DNA of 64,000 nt, taken from assembly GCF_026239655.1 (NCBI RefSeq), contig NZ_JAPIVO010000004.1:310001-374000 (forward strand), given 5' to 3'. This document shows, piece by piece, positions 52,403 to 61,596 of the stretch (its first letter is position 1; every line of letters starts with the position of its first letter). The notes beneath the pieces were generated by a model that saw only the letters and a program-made list of their open reading frames with translations, was not told the origin of the DNA and did not search any database. This stretch comes from Pedobacter sp. MR2016-24. GTDB taxonomy: Bacteria; Bacteroidota; Bacteroidia; Sphingobacteriales; Sphingobacteriaceae. A program made the translations under genes and the position numbers.

Positions 52403-53633
52403 TCGCTTGTCCACTGTACGTTAAATTGCACAAAAACCGCTTATCCAATGCACCTAATGCATCAGCTACCGCTTTTGTCATTACAATGATAACATCTTTT
52501 GTGGATTCATTCTCTGTAAATTTACCAACAACCTTCGCAAATGTTGATCTGTTGCTCATTGGATTGGTGATTTTCATGATGGTACCTATAGGTGCAGTAC
52601 GGTGGAGCACCAGCATTTTTGAGGAGTCAAGATCCTGGTCAACGATCCATATGCCGGTACCTTTTTCATCAAGCTGGCTCAATCCATAACGGCTTGGGGG
52701 CAATCTCAAAGAAGGGTTCTTAACCGACTCTAAAGTGTCTGCATCATTGTCTTCTGTATCTCTTTCCAGAGGAGTTTGTTTAACCGGATACTGACCTTTA
52801 ATCAGTAATTTTTGTCCGATGTACAGGGAATTTGTGGTCAGGTTATTTTTCGCCTTTAACTGATCCAGTGTCAGATCATATTTCGTAGCAATTGAATACA
52901 TTGTTTCATTTGAAGCTACGGTATGGGAAATAAACTCTTCCTTTGCACCAGATTTATTCACCGTTGCGGCAGGTACAGGAACTGGCGCAGATGTTGGTGC
53001 AGGGATTTGCTGTGGTTTCTGTTTTTCCGGCTTTTTGTACTGATTTGGAGTCGTTGAAGGTGCAGGGACTGTTACCGGAGCAGGAGTGGGAACAGGAGCA
53101 GCCGCAACTGGCGCCGGACTTGTTTCCTGGTTATTCTCATCAGTTAGGCCTTTTTTCGCGGCAATTTTCAATACCTGTCCAATTTGCAAATTGATAGTCT
53201 TCAGGTTATTCAGGCTTTTAATATCGTTTATGGTGGTGCCATATTTCTCAGCCAGCATGTTCAGGTTTTCTTTACGCTGCACCGCATGTTCAATAATCGT
53301 CGATCCGTCTGATGATGCTACTGCAGGTGACGGATTAGATGCAGTAGTAGTCGCAGGCTTAACAGGTGTACCCACCGTAAAAGCTTCCTGTGTTGGCACC
53401 TTGACAATTACACCAATCTGTAAATACTTGTTGTCATTAAAAGTCATGATGTCTTTGGGACTCACATTGTACCTTCTGCTGATCGAGTAGTAGGTATCTT
53501 TCGCTACAATCTTGTGCAGGATGAGCTTTTTGCCATTTAGATTTTCAACACCAATTGAATCTCTCGAGCCATCCGCCTTAACTGATAAACTCAGAAAGAG
53601 GGTAAATATTAACAGTATATAATATTTTTGCAT
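52392..53633 (-). CDS. Secreted three-LysM protein with RlpA-like C-terminal domain
   Basis: A 413-aa exported peptidoglycan-binding protein with signal peptide (cleavage near SVKADG). Three LysM repeats lie at about 39-80, 115-157 and 236-279, each with the D-x-x-x-S/L-x-A-x-x-Y pattern and a final IGQ-x-L. A Pro/Ala-rich linker (171-224) separates LysM 2 and 3. The C-terminal ~90 residues (GTIMKITNPMSNRSTFAKVV, then VADALGALDKRFLCNL) resemble the double-psi barrel of RlpA-type proteins. Probably acts in cell-wall remodelling; no clear catalytic Asp/His pair identified. Confidence 0.86.
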   Translation of the reverse strand: MQKYYILLIFTLFLSLSVKADGSRDSIGVENLNGKKLILHKIVAKDTYYSISRRYNVSPKDIMTFNDNKYLQIGVIVKVPTQEAFTVGTPVKPATTTASNPSPAVASSDGSTIIEHAVQRKENLNMLAEKYGTTINDIKSLNNLKTINLQIGQVLKIAAKKGLTDENNQETSPAPVAAAPVPTPAPVTVPAPSTTPNQYKKPEKQKPQQIPAPTSAPVPVPAATVNKSGAKEEFISHTVASNETMYSIATKYDLTLDQLKAKNNLTTNSLYIGQKLLIKGQYPVKQTPLERDTEDNDADTLESVKNPSLRLPPSRYGLSQLDEKGTGIWIVDQDLDSSKMLVLHRTAPIGTIMKITNPMSNRSTFAKVVGKFTENESTKDVIIVMTKAVADALGALDKRFLCNLTYSGQANEQ

Positions 53634-53760
53634 TAACGTTCTTATGAATTATAATGGGGCAATAATACGAATAATATATAAGAGCCTCAATTTTCAATAA
53701 TAAACGACAATTATAAAAGGGTATTATGTCCCTGCTCATTTTTTAAAACCATTCCTGGTG

Positions 53761-53768
53761 TATCTTTG
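53761..53768 (+). promoter_or_regulatory. Promoter -7 element of dps
   Basis: TATCTTTG, 39 nt before the dps ATG at 53808; the -33 region is T-rich. Confidence 0.6.
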
Positions 53769-53807
53769 TTATAACACTGTTAACGCAACAATAAAACACA
53801 AAATACA

Positions 53808-54287
53808 ATGGACGCGAAAGAAATAAGTTTGAATGAAAAAGAAGTAAAACCAGTTGTTGACTTATTGAACGACTATCTGGCGAATTACCACGTACACTAC
53901 CAAAAATTAAGAGGTTGCCATTGGAATATCAAAGGGCAGAACTTCTTTACTTTACATGTTAAATTTGAAGAGTTATATACAAATGCACAACTGACAATTG
54001 ATGAAATTGCAGAGCGTGTTTTAACATTAGGCAAACCACCACATAGCCGTTTCGCTGACTATATTAAAGAATCTGCTATTAAAGAGATCGATACTATTGG
54101 TCTGCAGGATTTAGCTATGGTTGATGCTGTTTTAGAAGATATGGCCTTATTAATTCAGCTGGAGCGCGATTTATTAGAGGCTTCGGATGCTGCGGGTGAT
54201 GATGGTACCAATGATATGGTGAACCGTTTCATGCAATACAAAGAGAAAAACACCTGGATGTTGAGATCTTTTGCAGGTAAGAAATAA
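53808..54287 (+). CDS. dps: Dps family ferritin-like protein
   Basis: Forms a dodecamer that oxidises and stores iron, using peroxide, and may protect DNA. The 159 aa contain the inter-subunit ferroxidase ligands in YHVHYQKLRGCHWNIKG and the downstream acidic helix HVKFEELYTNAQLTIDEIAE. The N-terminus is short, with few lysines, so DNA binding is uncertain. Ends in a 34-bp palindromic terminator. Confidence 0.93.
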   Translation: MDAKEISLNEKEVKPVVDLLNDYLANYHVHYQKLRGCHWNIKGQNFFTLHVKFEELYTNAQLTIDEIAERVLTLGKPPHSRFADYIKESAIKEIDTIGLQDLAMVDAVLEDMALLIQLERDLLEASDAAGDDGTNDMVNRFMQYKEKNTWMLRSFAGKK

Positions 54288-54304
54288 GTAACACACAAAT
54301 ATTT

Positions 54305-54338
54305 ATAAAAAACCATGTCGGCCGACATGGTTTTTTAT
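54305..54338. terminator. Palindromic terminator of dps
   Basis: A perfect 34-bp palindrome with arms of 17 bp (core CCATGTCGG/CCGACATGG) flanked by A- and T-runs. Confidence 0.85.
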
Positions 54339-54371
54339 GTTTACAGGCAAAATTAAAATCATAATTCTGCC

Positions 54372-54379
54372 TACCTTTG
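54372..54379 (+). promoter_or_regulatory. Promoter -7 element of ubiD, almost leaderless
   Basis: TACCTTTG; its last base is only 7 nt before ATG 54387. An earlier out-of-frame ATG at 54382 hits a stop within eight codons. Confidence 0.6.
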
Positions 54380-54386
54380 AAATGAA

Positions 54387-56195
54387 ATGGGATATAAAAG
54401 CTTAGCAGAATGTGTCGCTGATTTAGAGAAACACGGTCATTTATTACGTATTAAAGAAGAGGTAGACCCTTATCTGGAAATGGCTGCTATACACTTACGT
54501 GTATATGAACAGCAAGGGCCGGCACTCTATTTTGAGAAGATCAAAGGAAGTCCCTTCCCTGCCGTATCTAATCTTTTCGGCACACTGGAAAGGTCCAAGT
54601 TTATGTTCCGGGATAGTCTCCCAAATGTGGAGCAGCTTGTCGCCTTGCGTTCTGATCCTGTAAAGGCAATGAAAAACCCTTTTAAATATGCCGGATCAGC
54701 ACTCACCGCTTTGTCTGCGTTACCGCTTAAACAAAGCCTGTTAAAATCTGTGTTTAAGAAGACTACCATCAGCCAGCTTCCTCAAATTGTGAACTGGCCT
54801 ATGGATGGGGGACCTTTTGTTACCATGCCGCAGGTTTATACCGAAGATGTTGACAAGCCGGGTATCATGAATGCCAATCTTGGTATGTACAGGATTCAGT
54901 TAGCCGGTAATGAATATATACCAGATAAAGAGATAGGATTACATTACCAGATCCATAGAGGAATAGGCGTACACCAGTCCAAAGCAAATGCCAAAGGCCT
55001 GCCGCTTAAGGTGAGTATTTTTGTCGGTGGCCCCCCTTCACACCCGCTTGCAGCAGTAATGCCTCTTCCGGAAGGACTTTCAGAGATGACCTTTGCAGGT
55101 GCATTGGGCAACCGACGTTTTCGTTATTTTTACGACGAAGAAGGATTTTGTCTTTCTGCCGATGCGGATTTTGTCATCACCGGGACGGTATATCCCCATG
55201 AAACTAAACCCGAAGGCCCATTTGGTGACCACTTAGGTTATTATAGCCTTACCCATCCTTTCCCTTTGATGAAAGTGCATAATGTGTACCATAAACAAGA
55301 TGCGATATGGTCATTCACCGTTGTTGGTCGCCCACCCCAGGAGGATACCAGTTTCGGCGCACTCATCCATGAGATCACGGGCTCTGCTTTGCCCCAGGAA
55401 ATTCATGGACTTAAAGAAGTCAACGCCGTTGATGCGGCAGGTGTGCATCCATTATTATTTGCGATTGGCAGTGAAAGGTATACGCCCTTCTTAAAAGAGC
55501 GGAGACCGCAGGAGATCCTGACTATCGCCAATCATATCCTGGGTAAAAATCAGCTCAGTCTTGCTAAATATGTATTTATCGCGGCCAGTGAAGATAATGA
55601 ACTGTTGGACACACATGATATTAAACTGTTCTTGTCGCATATCTTATCCAGGATAGACCTGACAAGGGATTTACATTTCCATACACAAACTACTATTGAC
55701 ACGCTGGATTATAGTGGAGAAGGGTTAAACAGTGGCTCTAAAGTAGTGATTGCTGCCGCAGGCGAGGTGAAGCGTAAACTAGCTACTGTCGTAGCTGATA
55801 ACTTTAGGCTGCCTGATCTCTTTACTACCTTCGCTATGCCCATGTCTGGCGTAATCACTGTTACAGCACCCGCCTATACCAATGAAGCGCTTGCAGCGCA
55901 GGAGATAGAAAAGCTGGATAATCATTTTAAAGATCAGTCTTTAGATGGCATCACATTAATGGTCTTATGTGACGATGCGGAATTCGCTGCGGCTACTCTG
56001 AACAATTTTGTTTGGGTAACCTTTACCCGAAGCAATCCTGCAACGGATATCCATGGTATAAGGGCATTCACCAAAAATAAACACTGGGGCTGCAGGGGAC
56101 CATTGATCATAGATGCAAGAAAGAAACCTCACCATGCACCTGAGTTAATCATGGATCAGACGGTAGAGGAAAATATTAAAAGATTCAAACTTTAA
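54387..56195 (+). CDS. UbiD-family prenyl-FMN decarboxylase
   Basis: Reversible decarboxylase of aromatic or unsaturated acids that uses the prFMN cofactor from UbiX. The 602 aa show the UbiD layout: an N-terminal alpha/beta part (LAECVADLEKHGHLLRIKEE), the cofactor/metal region IQLAGNEYI...HYQIHRGIG, and the catalytic motif KPEGPFGDHLGYYS. In Bacteroidota, homologues are often annotated as menaquinone-biosynthesis decarboxylases; that is a plausible role. Its promoter layout mirrors that of ubiX, 22 kb away. Confidence 0.9.
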   Translation: MGYKSLAECVADLEKHGHLLRIKEEVDPYLEMAAIHLRVYEQQGPALYFEKIKGSPFPAVSNLFGTLERSKFMFRDSLPNVEQLVALRSDPVKAMKNPFKYAGSALTALSALPLKQSLLKSVFKKTTISQLPQIVNWPMDGGPFVTMPQVYTEDVDKPGIMNANLGMYRIQLAGNEYIPDKEIGLHYQIHRGIGVHQSKANAKGLPLKVSIFVGGPPSHPLAAVMPLPEGLSEMTFAGALGNRRFRYFYDEEGFCLSADADFVITGTVYPHETKPEGPFGDHLGYYSLTHPFPLMKVHNVYHKQDAIWSFTVVGRPPQEDTSFGALIHEITGSALPQEIHGLKEVNAVDAAGVHPLLFAIGSERYTPFLKERRPQEILTIANHILGKNQLSLAKYVFIAASEDNELLDTHDIKLFLSHILSRIDLTRDLHFHTQTTIDTLDYSGEGLNSGSKVVIAAAGEVKRKLATVVADNFRLPDLFTTFAMPMSGVITVTAPAYTNEALAAQEIEKLDNHFKDQSLDGITLMVLCDDAEFAAATLNNFVWVTFTRSNPATDIHGIRAFTKNKHWGCRGPLIIDARKKPHHAPELIMDQTVEENIKRFKL

Positions 56196-56226
56196 TACAG
56201 GCCTATATTATAGCTGTACAAAGAGA

Positions 56227-56290
56227 ATTTCTGTATAAAGAAGAAGGCCCTGATGGATATCCATCAGGGCCTTCTTCTTTATACAGAAAT
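56227..56290. terminator. 64-bp perfect palindrome, bidirectional terminator
   Basis: Bases 56227-56258 are the exact reverse complement of 56259-56290, with no unpaired centre (GGATATCC in the middle). It lies between the convergent ubiD and the FadL-like gene and folds into a 30-bp-plus hairpin on either strand. Confidence 0.85.
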
Positions 56291-56296
56291 GAAATA

Positions 56297-57841
56297 TTAG
56301 AATCTCACACCCACAGTTAAAAATACATTGTTCCTGTTTACTTTAGTGATTGCAGTAGGCTGTTGACTAACATCATCCAGTTCATATGGATTGAAGATGT
56401 TGGTTGTCTCCGTACGTTGGTAAGCTACATCAACATAATATGCGCTTACTCTGTAACCAATACCACCGGTATAATATTTGATCGCAGAATCGCTTTCATT
56501 GCTATCACCTTTATATGGACTTCCATTTAATCCATAACCAGCTCTTAAGCTAAAGTTATCAATTTTGTATTCCCCACCCACTCTGTAATTCAGTGCCGCT
56601 CTATAGTTGCCTTTAATCGCACTGTTGGAATTATCAATTGCATCTCTGTAGCCATCACTTACCGAAAGCTTCATCGAAGCATAATCCACATAATCCGCAT
56701 CAGCAGTCAATAAAGCATTCTGACCAAGGATTACGCTTGCTCCAACCGAAGCTTTATAAGGGGTGCGCAGGTTATAATTGAAGTTTGAATAGTTTACATC
56801 GTTATTGAATCTTTCCACTATACTTCCTGCTTGTGAGAAATTCACATCCAACTTTTCGTCAAAGCTCTCTTCTACATGCATCCATGTTGGCGATTGGAAA
56901 GTCGCACCTAATCTAACCTCATTAACTGGTTTATAGATTAATCCTAGACGTGCATTAATTCCTGAACCGTTTGTTGTTTGATTGGATCTGTAAGTAAGGT
57001 CGTAATTTCTGCCCAACTGCTCATTAGGCTCAGTAGGAATGTTGTTCGGATCTGTATTCACAATCACACCAGATTCCTGGTAGATACGATCATTTACATA
57101 ACGAACGTTTACAAAACCTATGCTACCACCCAGATACAGCTGATTGGAAATGTTGATTGCTCCTGAAAAGTTAGCTTCAGAAGTAGAACCAGCTCTGTAA
57201 TCGCTGTTACGCTGAACATTGCCTAAATCCGTTGCCGGCTGATAAGTATTGTTACTTCCCGGATTCTGATTGATCAGGAAACTTTCATAAGCTGCAGCAG
57301 GAGCAGATCCGATTAAACCGTCAGATCTCAGATCAGCGATGGTATAGCCATTGGCACGTTGTGCCAGGTCATCCGCAAATGAACTGTTCTGGTTTGTACC
57401 CTGGTAATTGAATTCCCCACCAAAGTCGTTATTTCTGTTGAAACCTATTCCCCAAACTACACCAATCACGCCTTTGTTGAGGTCAGATCCTTTAGGTTTA
57501 ACTACAGGATTGTACCATACTACTGCGGCCTGGTTTAAGTTTAAGCGGTTTTTAGTCGTTTTTGTATTCTGTCCAAGAAAGCTTGCGTCCGATTGTACGC
57601 TGTTAAATTCAGGAGTAATACTGAACTCCGAACGGGTGAACATTCCTAAACCAGCTGGGTTACCACCGATAGAACTGATATCGCCGCCAAGACTGATTTG
57701 GGCATTTCCCAATCCCTTGAATCTTGCTGAACTTCCGTAGTCTGTCCGTGAGAACCTTAATGCATCACCTGCGTATTGAGCATAAGTATTACCTGTAGTA
57801 GCTACTATAGCTACTACAAGGAGTTGTATGAATTTTTTCAT
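56297..57841 (-). CDS. OmpP1/FadL-family outer-membrane protein
   Basis: A 514-aa beta-barrel protein with signal peptide (cleavage near TYAQ). The N-terminus matches FadL-type hatch sequences (DALRFSRTDYGSSARFKGLGNAQISLGG-like start, then SSIGGNPAGLGMF), with repeated beta strands and a C-terminal VFLTVGVRF ending in Phe. Likely a channel for hydrophobic compounds, by family. It lies 20 nt after the Gly/Tyr-rich lipoprotein gene, so they form a two-gene unit. Confidence 0.84.
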   Translation of the reverse strand: MKKFIQLLVVAIVATTGNTYAQYAGDALRFSRTDYGSSARFKGLGNAQISLGGDISSIGGNPAGLGMFTRSEFSITPEFNSVQSDASFLGQNTKTTKNRLNLNQAAVVWYNPVVKPKGSDLNKGVIGVVWGIGFNRNNDFGGEFNYQGTNQNSSFADDLAQRANGYTIADLRSDGLIGSAPAAAYESFLINQNPGSNNTYQPATDLGNVQRNSDYRAGSTSEANFSGAINISNQLYLGGSIGFVNVRYVNDRIYQESGVIVNTDPNNIPTEPNEQLGRNYDLTYRSNQTTNGSGINARLGLIYKPVNEVRLGATFQSPTWMHVEESFDEKLDVNFSQAGSIVERFNNDVNYSNFNYNLRTPYKASVGASVILGQNALLTADADYVDYASMKLSVSDGYRDAIDNSNSAIKGNYRAALNYRVGGEYKIDNFSLRAGYGLNGSPYKGDSNESDSAIKYYTGGIGYRVSAYYVDVAYQRTETTNIFNPYELDDVSQQPTAITKVNRNNVFLTVGVRF

Positions 57842-57861
57842 TTAGAATTTTAGATACATGA

Positions 57862-58791
57862 TTAATTTCTACCGCCACGACCGCCGCCGCCGCCACCTGA
57901 TGATCTGCCACCACCACCGCCGCCACCGAAGCTGCCGCCTGATGATCTTCCGCCGCCTGAATTTGCAGGAGGAGAGTATGATCTTGTCTCAGAACTTCTC
58001 ATTGGTGTATAACTTCTCTCAGATCTTGACGATCTTGAGTTATACTGCGTGTTACTTCTTGCAGAACCCGATCCATCACCTCTGCGTGACATCACGTTTC
58101 CATTGGCATCAACTCTTCTTGAACCAGTTCCGTTGTAACTTCCGCGTGCATAGCTTCCAGAACCGTAACTTCTGCTGTCTCTTGGTCTGTAGTTGCTGTT
58201 ACGTCCGTAATAACCTCCGTAGCCGCCGCCATAGTATCCGCCTCCGTAAAAGCCTCCACCATAAAAACCGCCGCCCCAAAGTCCGCCGTAACCAAAACCA
58301 CCGCCCCAGCCCCATGGGGAATATAGTCCTCCCCAGCCGCCGTAACCGAAACCACCATATCCTAAACCACCGTATCCCCATCCAGAACCGAAGCCTAATC
58401 CCCAACCGCTGTAAAAGGGACTACCGAAGCCCATTCCAAATCCTATACCGGAATAGTATGGAGAGTAACCTCCGTAAAATGAGTCATAATAGAAAGGATC
58501 ATAATATCCTCTGAACTGACTGCCGTAATAAAATCTGTTAATTCTTGAAGAATAACTCATGTCAGCGTATAAATCACTGCTGCCATAATAGTCATCATCT
58601 TCATTCTGACCGTCATCATAAACTTGTGAAGATCTAACAGGATCAGGTCGTGTGTATTCAACAGCTTGTGCTCTTGAACCATAAACGTCATCATCACTGC
58701 TTCTTTGCTGTGCCATCTGTGGCACAGAACAGGATGTCACGGCTAGTGCCGCTACAACCAGCATGCTGGTAAATAAATGGTTAGGTTTCAT
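57862..58791 (-). CDS. Gly/Tyr-rich lipoprotein, unknown function
   Basis: A 309-aa lipoprotein with lipobox AVTSC (Cys21). Residues 30-95 are acidic and Tyr/Ser-rich (DDDVYGS, NEDDDYYGSSDLY). Residues 100-200 are almost only Gly, Tyr, Phe and Trp in short repeats (GGFYGGG, YGGYY). Residues 200-280 are Arg/Ser-rich, and the tail is Gly/Ser/Arg-rich. No folded domain is visible; it may be a surface or matrix polymer-like protein. The G+C-rich repeats also create long spurious open frames in other frames. Confidence 0.8.
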   Translation of the reverse strand: MKPNHLFTSMLVVAALAVTSCSVPQMAQQRSSDDDVYGSRAQAVEYTRPDPVRSSQVYDDGQNEDDDYYGSSDLYADMSYSSRINRFYYGSQFRGYYDPFYYDSFYGGYSPYYSGIGFGMGFGSPFYSGWGLGFGSGWGYGGLGYGGFGYGGWGGLYSPWGWGGGFGYGGLWGGGFYGGGFYGGGYYGGGYGGYYGRNSNYRPRDSRSYGSGSYARGSYNGTGSRRVDANGNVMSRRGDGSGSARSNTQYNSRSSRSERSYTPMRSSETRSYSPPANSGGGRSSGGSFGGGGGGGRSSGGGGGGRGGRN

Positions 58792-58819
58792 AATATGTGA
58801 GTTCTTTGTGTGTTAACAA

Positions 58820-58827
58820 TACTTTTG
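58820..58827 (+). promoter_or_regulatory. Promoter -7 element of proS
   Basis: TACTTTTG, with a ~69-nt leader to ATG 58897. Confidence 0.5.
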
Positions 58828-58896
58828 TAGGTATAAATTTATAAATTTGTGTTCTACCATACAAGTTATTTAACACAAAAAACGTTCCAATCAGTT

Positions 58897-60369
58897 ATGA
58901 GCAAAGGTATTACAAGTAAAAACGAGGATTATTCCCAGTGGTATAACGACATTGTTATAAAGGCAGATCTTGCAGAGCACTCCGCAGTGCGTGGTTGCAT
59001 GGTCATAAAGCCCTACGGTTATTCTATTTGGGAGAAGATGCAGGCGGTTTTAGATCAAAAATTCAAAGACACAGGACACAGTAATGCCTATTTTCCCTTA
59101 TTCATTCCAAAGTCATTTTTCTCAAAGGAGGCAGCGCACGTAGAAGGGTTTGCGACAGAATGTGCTGTTGTGACACATTATCGCCTTAAAAATGACGGTG
59201 AAGGAAACATCATAGTAGATCCGGATGCAAAACTGGAAGAAGAATTAATCGTACGTCCAACATCAGAAACAATTATATGGAATACCTATAGAGGCTGGGT
59301 ACAGTCCTATAGAGATCTGCCAATCCTGGTTAACCAGTGGGCAAACGTAGTCAGATGGGAAATGCGCACGCGCTTATTCCTGCGTACCGCGGAATTTTTA
59401 TGGCAGGAAGGTCATACCGCACATGCTACTTCTCAGGAAGCCATTGAGGAGACAGAAAGAATGCTTGACGTGTATGCCGACTTCGCAGAGAACTGGATGG
59501 CAGTTCCTGTCATTAAAGGCCGAAAAACAGCTAACGAGCGTTTTGCCGGTGCACTGGATACTTACTGTATCGAAGCTTTAATGCAGGACGGTAAAGCTTT
59601 ACAGGCGGGTACCTCACATTTTCTCGGACAGAATTTCGCTAAAGCATTTGATGTGAAGTTTACCAATAGAGAAGGAAAGATCGAGCATGTATGGGCAAGT
59701 TCATGGGGTGTTTCTACCAGGCTGATCGGTGCTTTAATTATGGCACATAGTGATGATGCAGGCCTTGTGCTTCCACCAAAACTTGCCCCTATACAAGTAG
59801 TCGTTGTACCTATTTATAAAAGTGATGATGACCTGAAGAACATTTCTTCTTTTGTAGATGAGCTGATGCTTAAGTTGAAGGCTTTAGGTATTTCTGTGAA
59901 ATACGACGATCGTGATACACAGCGTCCGGGATTCAAATTTGCAGAATATGAATTGAAAGGCGTACCTGTCCGTGTGGCTATAGGTGGCAGGGACATGGAA
60001 AATGGAACTGTTGAATTAGCGAGAAGAGATACAAGAGAGAAAAGTACAGTATCACAGGAAGGACTTGATACTTATATCGCTAACTTACTGGAAGAAATTC
60101 AGCATAATATCTATAACAAGGCTGTTGATTACAGAACCGGGCATATCACCGAAGCAAATTCTTATGAGGAGTTTAAAGAATTGCTGGATAACAAAGCCGG
60201 TTTTATTTCCGCACACTGGGATGGTACCTCTGAAACTGAACTAAAAATAAAAGAGGAGACAAAGGCTACAATCCGTTGTATTCCGTTAGATAACAAACTG
60301 GAAGATGGGGTTTGTATCTATTCGGGTAAACCTTCTATTCAGCGTGTTTTATTTGCCCGTGCTTATTAA
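58897..60369 (+). CDS. proS: Proline--tRNA ligase, short (type 3-like)
   Basis: Charges tRNA-Pro. I chose ATG 58897 ([18 protein letters not shown], 490 aa), where family similarity begins. Class II motifs are clear: [20 protein letters not shown] (motif 2 region follows), [10 protein letters not shown], and [14 protein letters not shown]. It lacks the ~180-aa editing insert of E. coli-type ProRS and ends in ARAY with the conserved C-terminal Tyr, both typical of the archaeal/eukaryote-like ProS type 3. Confidence 0.96.
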   Translation: MSKGITSKNEDYSQWYNDIVIKADLAEHSAVRGCMVIKPYGYSIWEKMQAVLDQKFKDTGHSNAYFPLFIPKSFFSKEAAHVEGFATECAVVTHYRLKNDGEGNIIVDPDAKLEEELIVRPTSETIIWNTYRGWVQSYRDLPILVNQWANVVRWEMRTRLFLRTAEFLWQEGHTAHATSQEAIEETERMLDVYADFAENWMAVPVIKGRKTANERFAGALDTYCIEALMQDGKALQAGTSHFLGQNFAKAFDVKFTNREGKIEHVWASSWGVSTRLIGALIMAHSDDAGLVLPPKLAPIQVVVVPIYKSDDDLKNISSFVDELMLKLKALGISVKYDDRDTQRPGFKFAEYELKGVPVRVAIGGRDMENGTVELARRDTREKSTVSQEGLDTYIANLLEEIQHNIYNKAVDYRTGHITEANSYEEFKELLDNKAGFISAHWDGTSETELKIKEETKATIRCIPLDNKLEDGVCIYSGKPSIQRVLFARAY

Positions 60370-60400
60370 TAAAAAGCGAGAGCAGCTCATCACGATAACA

Positions 60401-60426
60401 GGAGCGCCTATAACATTAGGGGCTCC
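60401..60426 (+). promoter_or_regulatory. Hairpin in proS / transsulfuration gene gap
   Basis: GGAGCGCCTA (60401-60410) pairs with 60417-60426 with one G-G mismatch and a 6-nt loop. No T-run, so it may be a weak terminator or leader hairpin. I see no S-box or other known SAM-sensing sequence. Confidence 0.35.
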
Positions 60427-60450
60427 ATTAACAATTAAAAAGACAAGCAG

Positions 60451-61590
60451 ATGAAATTTGCAACTAAAGCGATACATGCAGGTCAGGAGCCGGATCCTTC
60501 AACAGGTGCGGTGATGACCCCAATATTCCAGACCTCTACCTACGCGCAGAAAGCGCCTGGAGATAACCAGGGTTTCGAATATTCAAGAGGTACGAATCCT
60601 ACACGTCAGGCACTGGAAAACTGCCTTGCTGCATTGGAAAATGCTAAATACGGCCTGGCCTTTTCTTCGGGAATGGGTGCTACGGACGCTGTACTCAGGT
60701 TATTGCAACCGGGAGATGAAGTGATTACCGGTAACGATCTTTATGGTGGTTCTTACCGTATTTTTACTAAAGTATATGCTAAATACGGTATTAAGTTCTA
60801 TTTCCTGGATCTGTCAAAACCAGAAAATATACTGCCGTATATCAATGATAAAACCAGGTTGGTGTGGATTGAAACTCCTACTAATCCTACCATGCAGATT
60901 GTAGATATCGAAGGCGTAGCTAAAATCACCAAAGAAAAAGGATTAACCTTAACGGTTGACAATACATTTGCTTCCCCTTACCTGCAGAATCCCCTTGATC
61001 TGGGCGCAGATATCGTGATGCATTCCGTAACTAAATACATCGGTGGTCATTCTGATGTTGTGATGGGAGCTCTGCTGGTTAACGATGATCAGTTGTATAA
61101 AGACCTGTGGTTCGTTTACAATGCTTGTGGTGCAACACCGGGTCCCCAGGATGCTTTCCTGGTATTGAGAGGAATTAAAACGCTTCACCTGCGTATGAAA
61201 GCGCATTGTGAAAATGGCGAGAAAATAGCGCATTACCTGAAAAACCATCCAAAAATTGATAAAATCTACTGGCCGGGTTTTGAAGATCATCCTAACCATG
61301 ATATCGCCAAAAAGCAAATGCGCGGTTTTGGTGGTATGGTGTCAATTACGTTAAAAGGTGCCGATCTGGCAGAGACTTTCAGGGTAGCTTCTTCTTTCAA
61401 AGTATTTACCCTGGCAGAATCACTTGGAGGCGTGGAATCGCTCATTAATCACCCTACTACAATGACGCACGGTTCTATCCCTAAAGAAGAACGTGAAAAA
61501 GTGGGTGTAACGGATAATTTATTACGCCTGAGCGTTGGTGTAGAAGATGTTGATGATCTGATCGCAGATCTTGAACAAGCACTTAAATAA
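60451..61590 (+). CDS. Cystathionine gamma-synthase/lyase-family PLP enzyme
   Basis: Transsulfuration enzyme of 379 aa. PLP-binding features: SSGMGATDAVL, ETPTNPTMQIVDI, VDNTFASPYLQNPL, and the Schiff-base Lys in HSVTKYIGGHSDVV. The C-terminal substrate region is SLGGVESLINHPTTMTH. Gamma-synthase and gamma-lyase are hard to separate by sequence, so either methionine or cysteine metabolism is possible. The neighbours give no clue. Confidence 0.92.
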   Translation: MKFATKAIHAGQEPDPSTGAVMTPIFQTSTYAQKAPGDNQGFEYSRGTNPTRQALENCLAALENAKYGLAFSSGMGATDAVLRLLQPGDEVITGNDLYGGSYRIFTKVYAKYGIKFYFLDLSKPENILPYINDKTRLVWIETPTNPTMQIVDIEGVAKITKEKGLTLTVDNTFASPYLQNPLDLGADIVMHSVTKYIGGHSDVVMGALLVNDDQLYKDLWFVYNACGATPGPQDAFLVLRGIKTLHLRMKAHCENGEKIAHYLKNHPKIDKIYWPGFEDHPNHDIAKKQMRGFGGMVSITLKGADLAETFRVASSFKVFTLAESLGGVESLINHPTTMTHGSIPKEEREKVGVTDNLLRLSVGVEDVDDLIADLEQALK

Positions 61591-61596
61591 TAAACA

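Noticed and set aside
58092..58405. Two minus-strand frames of 68-88 codons inside the Gly-rich gene
   Set aside because: Off-frame shadows of the repeats, with compositions (Arg/Trp-rich, Val/Thr/Glu-rich) typical of shifted Gly-rich coding sequence.
57858..58514. A 218-codon plus-strand frame rich in Arg, His and Asn
   Set aside because: It is the complement of the Gly/Tyr-rich lipoprotein gene; biased GGN/TAY codons produce open frames on the other strand. No family similarity.
60370..60450. Possible SAM riboswitch before the transsulfuration gene
   Set aside because: Only 81 nt, with one imperfect hairpin and none of the conserved S-box or SAM-II sequences.
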